Shown here: positions 57,427 through 64,000 of the stretch, in pieces | Numbering within the stretch: position 1 is the first letter of the stretch | Layout: each line of letters starts with the position of its first letter | Source: Strigamia acuminata | Taxonomy: Eukaryota > Arthropoda > Chilopoda > Geophilomorpha > Linotaeniidae | NCBI GenBank assembly: GCA_949358305.1 | Contig: OX442314.1 | Span: forward strand, 1,054,001 to 1,118,000 | Length of the DNA stretch: 64,000 nucleotides | Direction: 5' to 3' | Made by a program: the position numbers and the translations under genes | Notes under the pieces: generated by a model | Databases searched by the model: none | Told to the model about the DNA's origin: nothing | The model's input: only the letters and a program-made list of their open reading frames with translations

Positions 57427-57659
57427 TGTAAACTATCTCAAAGCTGAGACTAGCTGACCCGAAATCACCAAGACACAACTACAAGCTCTAGTTAACTTCA
57501 AGTGATTTTATTAAACAAACAAAACTGATTATATATGACACTGGTCAACCCTGATTGGTTGATTACAAGAATCGCCTCCAAAACGTTTCTCGGACATATT
57601 CGTTATGTCCGCCCGCCCCCTGGCGATCGTTATCGCCCGTCGACCCGAAAAACTCCACA
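57427..57659 (-). repeat. 5' LTR (233 bp) of the truncated minus-strand gypsy element
   Basis: In minus orientation it runs TGTGGAGTTTTTCGGG to TAGTTTACA. It contains TATATAA (about 57528-57534) and AATAAAA (about 57506-57512) in promoter-then-polyA order, as an LTR should. The second LTR is not in the window. Confidence 0.6.
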
Positions 57660-57660
57660 G

Positions 57661-57740
57661 TATAATATAAAAAGTAATTTCTCGATCTTGTTGGTCGGCT
57701 GGTCGCGATCGGTCTGCTTAGCGCCTTGGTCAAGACAGAC
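57661..57740 (+). repeat. Dispersed ~80-bp repeat, copy 2
   Basis: See 54883-54962. It starts directly beside the LTR at 57659, so it may be the sequence into which that element inserted. Confidence 0.6.
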
Positions 57741-58260
57741 TAATGGTCACGGATACACACAAACTTTTCTCGAGAAATGGACAAACGATATGAATTATAT
57801 TATTTAAACGCGACGTTTCCCGGTGGTTGGGACAGCCAAACTTAACCGGTTGGTCATCTGGTTTCGAAGCTGAATGCAATAAAGGATGTGAAGGTGATGT
57901 GGGTGGTGGTTGTGATGGTTGTGATGGTGAATACGGAAGCAGTTGCTCATTTGATCGTTGATGGCGGAGCTTATCGTTCTTGCTGATCGAATGGTTGCGA
58001 CCGGTTTCCGTCTAGTGGTCTACCTGCCGGCAAAATTCAAATTTGTATCAATAAACAAAGACAAATCAAACAACGGCGCGTCTTAACGCGCGCAAATTCA
58101 AATTCATCTCATCGAAAAATGTACTCGGTTTAAACCCTATTTACATTTTTACACATTAAAACGTCCATTTTTCTATCTGATTTATGCTTTTCTATTTTAA
58201 AAGATTCAGTTTTCACTTTATTTACATTTTTACATCGTAAGGTCGTTGGGTGTTGGGTGT
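57741..58260. other. Unannotated sequence
   Basis: Contains a short ggttgtgatggttgtgatgg repeat near 57908. No gene recognised. Confidence 0.4.
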
Positions 58261-58263
58261 AAG

Positions 58264-58440
58264 TGCATGTAAGAGCAGCGACGACGGCGATGACGACGCA
58301 ACGGATTGTCCGGACATTCCGGCATAATTGCCATTGACCTCGCGTGACTGCGCGCAGACGAAGAAAATGACGTTTTAGAGATATTTGATCGTAAATTATT
58401 TATTGCCACACTTCACAAATATCAAAGCAAATTAAAATGC
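58264..58440 (+). pseudogene. Degenerate Asp-rich exon
   Basis: Weak similarity to the end of the exon at 2195: gacgacggcgatgacgac, cattccggcat, then gaaaatgacgtttta...tttgatcgtaaatta in the place of the VNDIAEVFRHKL tail. It has in-frame stops and no donor site, so it is a decayed member of the family. Confidence 0.5.
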
Positions 58441-58460
58441 ATTCAATCTGTATCAGAGAG

Positions 58461-58930
58461 TGACTTTGATCGTAAACACGCTTCGACAACTGCGTTCGGA
58501 TTTCGAAGTAGATCCGAATCAGATTTACGACTTGCTTGCACCGCAGAGTAAAAATGCCAACAGAAGGAACATCGTGATTGATCGGCTGATCGCCAAACGG
58601 CTGAAGGAACTCAAACGAGCGCCGTTGTACAGACAAGTTCGACGAATTGCTGAACGATGTGGAGGTTGTGAGCAAGTTCGTTGCGAACAAGAGCCGGGAG
58701 ATGAGCTTCAAGAGAATCCGAACCGGGTGCGCATCGTCATCAACGAGTTGGAGCCGTTTGCTGTGGCGAATAAAGCCCCGAATGCCGGGAATAACGGGCC
58801 GGAAGCAATCGCGTCCACTTCGACCGAAAAGAATAACGATGTGTCGGCGACGATGGACGAAGTAAACACGGTTTTGGAGCTGTTTCCAGGCACTGATCCC
58901 GAATACCTGCGATCTTTTGTCGAGCAGTAG
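58461..58930 (+). CDS. CUE-like-motif exon, most complete family member
   Basis: The frame from TG ACT TTG (after AG at 58459-58460) to TAG 58928-58930 encodes about 156 residues; there is no ATG, so it must be spliced from upstream. Motifs in order: VDPNQIYDLL with NANRRNIVIDRLIAKRL (residues ~17-50), a Cys/Arg-rich link (RCGGCEQVRCEQ), NPNRVRIVINELE, a low-complexity stretch (AIASTSTEKNN), and LFPGTDPEYLRSFV at the end. The pattern resembles repeated CUE/UBA-like helices in RNF216/TRIAD3 proteins. No RING is present. Because its Asp-rich partner exon is decayed, this copy may be a pseudogene despite the open frame. Confidence 0.5.
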
Positions 58931-59700
58931 TCGATTATATCATGGCGAACGTTTCTGGTGGTTGGCGAAATCGCTCGTATCCCAGGTTGCCCGAAATCTA
59001 AAAGGCGGCGACTAAACGGAATTTATAGAAAGGTTTTATAGTTATTTGCTTTATTTTGTTTGTTTTATATGCTTTTTAGTATCGGGTGCATTCACTGACG
59101 CATAAACGGTCGTTTAAACCCGTTTAAAAGAGGTTTTGAACGAGATTTCCTGTTGTTATTATTATTATTATTTGATGTAAGGTAAGCAAATTTGCACCAG
59201 TTATTTTTTGTTTACGACTAAAGAAGAAGAAGAATGATACTTACGTGTACAGTTAGGCCTGGAAACAAAAAGAAAAGCGAGGGCGAGGAAACAATGCAGG
59301 TCGCTCATTCTCAAAATACGTGAAATCGTTCCACAAATAATAATAATAATAATGAAAATAACAACAATAATTTTGTAACTGAAATAATAAAAAAGGATGA
59401 GAACGATATAGAACAACGATTATCTCACATCGTTTGGCTCACACTTCCAAATCTAGGCCTGAAGGCCTATTTCGGGTTCTTCTTGCCACAAATGTTTTTT
59501 TTTGACTTTTTTGACTTTTTTGACTTTTCTCCCACCGTGTTTTTATTGACGGCTCGAACTTGATCGCATAAAATTTCCAGGTAAACATTCGAGTAATTCT
59601 TGCAAAACCCGTTCTAACTTCCCTTCTATTCACAGAGTGGAACAGTTATGGATATCGACAAAAAAAGCACACTGACTTCTTAATTTAAGAATGAAAAACG
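58931..59700. other. Duplicated intergenic segment with empty CACTA site
   Basis: Matches 264-628 and 1793-2194 joined directly at GCA (59296-59298). It thus shows the state before the 1158-bp element inserted in copy 1. Confidence 0.85.
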
Positions 59701-60112
59701 ATAAAAAAAGTTAAATTTTTTAAATGGGACGATGACAATGACGACGAAGACGACGATGACAGTGACGATGACAGTGACGACGAAGATGAAGACGGCGACG
59801 AAGACGACGACATTCCGCACATTCTCGGGATGATCGCAGTTCCGCCCATGCCACAGTACGCAGTTGAAGAAAACGAAGACGACGACGACGAAGACGACGA
59901 CGACATTCCGTACATGCCCGGCATGATCGCCGTTGCGCCCGCGCCGCATGCAGTTGAAGACGACGACGACGACGACGACATTGCGAATCGTCCAAACCTT
60001 CCTGGTATGATCGCCGTTACTCCCGCGCCACAACACACAGTTGAAGTAAACGACATCGCAGAAGTATTTCGTCATAAATTAATCCAAACAATCAAACAAA
60101 GTACCGGTAATT
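59701..60112 (+). pseudogene. Asp-rich exon, copy 2, start codon lost
   Basis: Nearly identical to 2195-2606, but the ATG is ATA (59701-59703) and one Asp codon is missing in the third acidic run. The exon is cut at 60112 by a gypsy-A-type LTR just before the place where the splice donor lies in copy 1. Internal ATGs (for example 59830) would skip the first acidic part. This copy is very probably dead. Confidence 0.65.
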
Positions 60113-61388
60113 TGTGACGATTCTACTTTTGGGCTAATTTATTAGTCCTTTTTGCGATAGATAATTCGGTTTATACAAGACGTTGCTAAGTTTAGCAACA
60201 ACCTAACCGAGATAAGCTACGGAAGCCCTTACAAACATGACTATGCGATCAAGCAGAAAATAACTTACAGTTTTAGTGTGATATAACATATTTATTATTA
60301 AATATTAATCAATAACAAAGATGGGTTCTGGACGCGTGTAAACGGGCGGCATCAACTGGTTGAGGATCCGGGCGAAGCCAGAGGGATACGGCTGACTTGC
60401 GGCATCGTCACAAATATCGCTACGGAGACGTATTTGGTCCGCAGCATCGATTATCTAAATATGCGAGGAGTCCTTCGCATAAACAGGAATATTCGGCAGA
60501 ATATTCCATTGTTTCAAATGAATAAAAGTAAAGTGATTAGTGGAATACAACAAATGAATTGTTGTATAAATATTAATTGGGCGGGGACCGTCACGACAAT
60601 TGAGAGAACGTCGCGGGAGTTGTTGAGACTCCATCCGCCAGCATGCCTTACGACGACAAGATCTCGTGATCAGGCGCCGAGTATTTAATTGTGTGCTTTA
60701 ACTCGCTATCGGTGGTACCAACCACCAGGTAAACATTTCTATGGACTTACCGGGTTTAAAGATATTGCCAATACAGGATTACCAATGCCCGAGTAGTTTG
60801 TTTAACACAGTGTTGTTTAACTCCTGTTCACGGGTTACTAACCCGGAGGGTACGATGGGGCGGGGACCGTCACGTCGGTCGAGAGAACCATCGCGGGAGG
60901 ATTTGACTCCTCCATCCGCCAGCATGCCTTACGATGACGGGATCCATTGATCGAGCACCGGGTAAAATATTAATTGGCCACTGCCATTGGATTACCATTA
61001 TCCAGGTAGTTGTTTTATCGCAACATCTTTAGATATTACTCACGGGCTACCAACCCGGCGTGTTACCTGTATATTAGGCTTTTACCGACTTTTAACGTGC
61101 GGAAGGACCAATCGAGAAAGACGGGAACCTGCGTGGGCTGTTTACAACAGCCATCCTGCAGCGGACTGAGGCCAGTTAGCTGAGGGACCTTCTTTCATTT
61201 AGCAAGGTCGTACTGTATACGACCGTTATATTAAGCCACCGTACGAAGTCCTACTGTCCCGTAGAACAGCTGGCTAACGTTACGGGGCCATTTCATGCGA
61301 ATGCATGTCTATTACCGGAGTTAGCCTTCCCGAAATAGCCCTACAACAGCAATAACAAAATAGTAATGAATACTAACTGTGGAGAGCT
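60113..61388. repeat. gypsy-A-type LTR (copy D), interrupted
   Basis: Follows the LTR at 2792 from TGTGACGATT to GGAGAGCT (equivalent to 4062) with scattered differences. It is interrupted there by another LTR starting TGTGGTGACC. Confidence 0.85.
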
Positions 61389-61974
61389 TGTGGTGACCAC
61401 GAGGTCATAAAAGTGTTTTTAGTATTTACAATAATTAATCGTCAGATTATTACGAGAAAACTAGCTATACTAGTTTTACCGTTTCTGCGGAATCAACATG
61501 ATGACGTCAGCCATTTTGCATAATTCCCCGAATTTATGCAAATACGTCATTTCCGGTCATTAGGGGGTATTTAAACCCGTGTTTTGACCGGAAGCGCGAC
61601 TTACAGATATATCACAGCAACAGTAGCATCACACCTCACCTTTCAGGCCGAGCACCACGGATTGATAGAGGACCGATGCCAGTTGCCCAAGTCATCTGTA
61701 ACACCAAGCCAAAGATATTTGTCGTAGCAAAACTACGACCGAAATATCTCATCATCGCCGAAGCGTTTTGCGAACACGTGTTTCGCCAGGACGCCATTAA
61801 CCCTAGACAACCAGAAGCCACGTGTAAGACTGCCGTGCAGCAACAATCGTATCCGACCAACAAGGATCCGAGACCAACCTTAAGTATTATTACTATTGTA
61901 TTACAAGTGTGAAATAAAAGGTTTATTAGTAAGATATTGTGTACGTTTATTTACCGGAAACCAAGGTTACGACA
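61389..61974 (+). repeat. 5' LTR of the right-edge gypsy element, 586 bp
   Basis: TGTGGTGACC to TTACGACA. It contains TATTTAAA (about 61568-61575) and AATAAAAG (about 61913), a promoter and polyA pair in LTR order. Confidence 0.75.
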
Positions 61975-61976
61975 CG

Positions 61977-61994
61977 TGGGGGTCTGTCCGGGAT
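61977..61994 (+). other. Primer-binding site, tRNA-Pro-like
   Basis: TGGGGGTCTGTCCGGGAT starts two bases after the LTR. It resembles the Pro PBS (TGGGGGCTCGTCCGGGAT) with three differences in the acceptor-stem part. Confidence 0.6.
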
Positions 61995-62059
61995 AGTTTG
62001 ACTAATCAGACTATTTTAAATAAACATATCTTACAGTTTGACATTTGCAAACTATCAAA

Positions 62060-64000
62060 ATGACGAAAAGCGGGAAAAATCGAAACCCTTCAACCGCAAG
62101 CGCCCGAAGAAAAGCCATGGAATCCGCCAAGGCAAGGGCCGAAGCATTAGCTAGTCCAGCGTTAGAAAAGCAGCCACCGGAGCCGACGAGGGAAAAAACG
62201 ACTGGAAATACACCAGTCAACGAAAACCACGCGGAAAAACCACCCGAGAATGTGCCGACCGAAAAAACGCCGGCTAGTAAAGTACCCGCTAGCAAAAACC
62301 CAACCAATAAAACGCCGATAAATCAGCGAATCGAAGAAGAAGTCGAAGAAGAGGAGGAAGAATCCGGACAAAGTCAGAACGGGTATAACCTATTCGACAA
62401 TCGGGATAATCACCAGAGTAATCGTATCACGATCACGCACGGTTATAATTCGAAGAAATCCCAAATCGATAGCTGTAAGGAAGCGTATGAACTCGCTCGA
62501 CTGGAGGGAATCCCTTACGATGAAGAAGGGGATCCGCTGGCCCAATTGGACATGATACTCCGGCTGACAAGAGAACGGGCGGAAAAAAGAGCTATCCGAC
62601 AAGGAAAGAAGGCCGTCAAGCGTCAAAAAACGAATAATCAGACGACCGACTCGTACGACTCGACCCGAACCAGTTCCGACGCGGACGACGAAAGCGAAGC
62701 TGATTCGCTCGATTCGAAAGGAATTAACGTCCAAGGATGGGCTAGTATCGTAGACGAGCCCGTCGAAGTGCAAAACGAATTCTTGGAAGCTTTTCAGCAA
62801 GACAGTCGCAATAATCGCGGGAGACAATCGTGGGCATTCGCACAATCTTTCGCCGCTAAAGCTGGCCATACCAGCCAAACGCCAAACGACCCGAATTCTG
62901 AAATGATACGATTAATTAATCAGAAAAACCAGGTCAGAAATCAACAGGGACAAGATAGGTTGGCAATGCCAAGCCTCGAAGATATACGGACGGTTAAAGC
63001 CAACGTCGACGCAGCCAACGAAGCCGCGAAAACCAAAATCAAGACCGCTAACGACGCCGAAAGAGAAGCCGCGAGAATTAATTCGCAGTTACACGGAGAA
63101 AGGAAATCAACCATCCGGATAAAGCAAAACAACGGGGTCCTGAGCGGAACAGCCGTAAATGGAATCTTTCCCCCCGGAACTCAACTAGCCGCGACTTCTC
63201 CAAATTTAACCAATCAAAATTCCCCTCAACACCAGAATTCTTCGCAAAACCACCAATTCCTTCCTCAAAACGGAAATATTTCACCGAGTTATGGGAGTCA
63301 GAGCCAATCCGACCCCATATTGGAAGAGCGATTACGAATGATAGAAGAACACATACGTGCTGATTCACGGACCGGCCGAAACCAAGACTTGGATGAACGA
63401 GACGAACAGAATGAAAACCTACTCCGAAAATATTCAGCCGACCGCTGGGCGTTAGATAACAAAGACCGAAACATCAAGTGGCCCCAGCTGCGCCTGATGA
63501 AATTCGACGGTACGTGGAGGGCAGGAAATAAATTTCTAAATGAGGTGGCACTCACCATCTCGAGACTCGGAGCCGAACCAGACGAAATGGTAGTTAAGGG
63601 GCTGCCAGAAATGCTGGTAGGAGAGGCGAGAGAATGGTATGTGGAGGCGAACTTGAAGTATTGGGAGCAATTTGTGGTCGCCTTCAATACGCAATATGGC
63701 GAGACACAAAAAGAGATTAGACAACGAGTCAGTCTCATGCAGCAGGCGACCGGAGAAGAGCTACGAGCCTATTTTCTGCGAGCTAAAAGTCTGTTCAATG
63801 AACTGTATACTCCGCTGGACGCTTACGCTCAACGACTAATTTTTGATAAAGGATTGAACGAGGCATCCAAAAAGGTGCTTCGCGACATGAACGCTCCAAC
63901 AACCGACAGCTTCGAACAACTGTTGAAATTTGTCGATAAACGTCACGAAGAAGTAAATGACCGGTACACAGACGCTCTAACACCGGAAGAAAGAAAATTA
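62060..64000 (+). CDS. Gag of the right-edge gypsy element (5' partial polyprotein)
   Basis: Open without a stop from ATG 62060 to the window end, 647 codons. The N-terminus is Lys/Ala/Glu/Pro-rich, with a run of Glu at about 95-103. The middle has basic and Asp/Ser-rich segments and a coiled-coil-prone stretch (EAAKTKIKTANDAEREAARI, about 321-340), then a Gln/Asn-rich part. The retrotransposon-gag capsid pattern lies at about 470-640: WPQLRLMKFDG, EAREWYVEANLKYWEQF, RAYFLRAKSLFNEL, FDKGLNEASKKVLRDM. The zinc knuckle, if any, is beyond the window. The long N-terminal extension ahead of the capsid domain is unusual for gypsy Gag. Confidence 0.85.
   Translation, partial: MTKSGKNRNPSTASARRKAMESAKARAEALASPALEKQPPEPTREKTTGNTPVNENHAEKPPENVPTEKTPASKVPASKNPTNKTPINQRIEEEVEEEEEESGQSQNGYNLFDNRDNHQSNRITITHGYNSKKSQIDSCKEAYELARLEGIPYDEEGDPLAQLDMILRLTRERAEKRAIRQGKKAVKRQKTNNQTTDSYDSTRTSSDADDESEADSLDSKGINVQGWASIVDEPVEVQNEFLEAFQQDSRNNRGRQSWAFAQSFAAKAGHTSQTPNDPNSEMIRLINQKNQVRNQQGQDRLAMPSLEDIRTVKANVDAANEAAKTKIKTANDAEREAARINSQLHGERKSTIRIKQNNGVLSGTAVNGIFPPGTQLAATSPNLTNQNSPQHQNSSQNHQFLPQNGNISPSYGSQSQSDPILEERLRMIEEHIRADSRTGRNQDLDERDEQNENLLRKYSADRWALDNKDRNIKWPQLRLMKFDGTWRAGNKFLNEVALTISRLGAEPDEMVVKGLPEMLVGEAREWYVEANLKYWEQFVVAFNTQYGETQKEIRQRVSLMQQATGEELRAYFLRAKSLFNELYTPLDAYAQRLIFDKGLNEASKKVLRDMNAPTTDSFEQLLKFVDKRHEEVNDRYTDALTPEERKL

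Larger units (their letters stand above)
61389..64000 (+). mobile_element. Ty3/gypsy element at the right edge (partial)
   Basis: 5' LTR, PBS, leader and gag in order on the plus strand, inserted in LTR copy D. If the target duplication is 5 bp it should be GAGCT; the right side lies outside the window. Confidence 0.85.

Overview
This is a transposon- and satellite-dominated stretch of a eukaryotic genome, most likely an invertebrate animal. I cannot name the species. The signs are LTR retrotransposons primed by animal-type tRNAs (initiator Met, Gln, and Pro- and Leu-like), DNA-transposon fragments with terminal inverted repeats, splice-like junctions in the only host-like genes, and no operons or bacterial signals.

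Layout. 1-2791 and 58.26-60.11 kb carry copies of one small host gene family: an Asp-rich exon followed by an exon with CUE-like helical motifs. Each copy is cut by an LTR insertion, and copy 1 also carries a 1.16-kb CACTA-like element that is absent from copy 2. 2792-23795 is one large minus-strand Ty3/gypsy element (called gypsy-A here) with 1.75-kb LTRs, an N-rich gag in two frames, a -1 frameshift signal into pol, a PR-RT-RH-IN pol and an extra 3' ORF with a Cys cluster. A young, intact Ty1/copia element (7954-15208, 531-bp LTRs, CATAT target duplication) sits in the 3' end of gypsy-A pol. 23.8-25.9 kb is non-coding, with hairpin motifs. 25.9-49.69 kb is a nested inverted-repeat locus. It has blocks of a 1,686-bp satellite in alternating orientation, joined by two palindromic cores built from 11-bp and 56-bp hairpin repeats. 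A 200-N gap follows. 49.9-54.2 kb is a second Ty3/gypsy element (mag-like) with one in-frame stop. 54.2-58.3 kb holds a small hAT-like MITE, a fold-back repeat, a truncated gypsy-A LTR and the 5' end of another minus-strand gypsy element. From 60113 a third gypsy-A-type LTR is interrupted by a plus-strand element whose gag runs off the window end.

Two signals stand out. The copia polyprotein appears to contain a methyl-CpG-binding (MBD) domain between integrase and reverse transcriptase, with the family's DNA-contact residues present. The palindromic cores are CpG-dense and strictly phased at 11 bp, with GTATAC and GTATTCGAGAT units, inside palindromes of up to 9.4 kb and a satellite with a three-unit higher-order repeat. 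No complete, clearly functional host gene is visible. Most coding capacity belongs to retroelements in nested insertions, so the relative order of events can be read: gene array, then gypsy-A, then copia; and gene array, then gypsy-A LTR, then the right-edge element.
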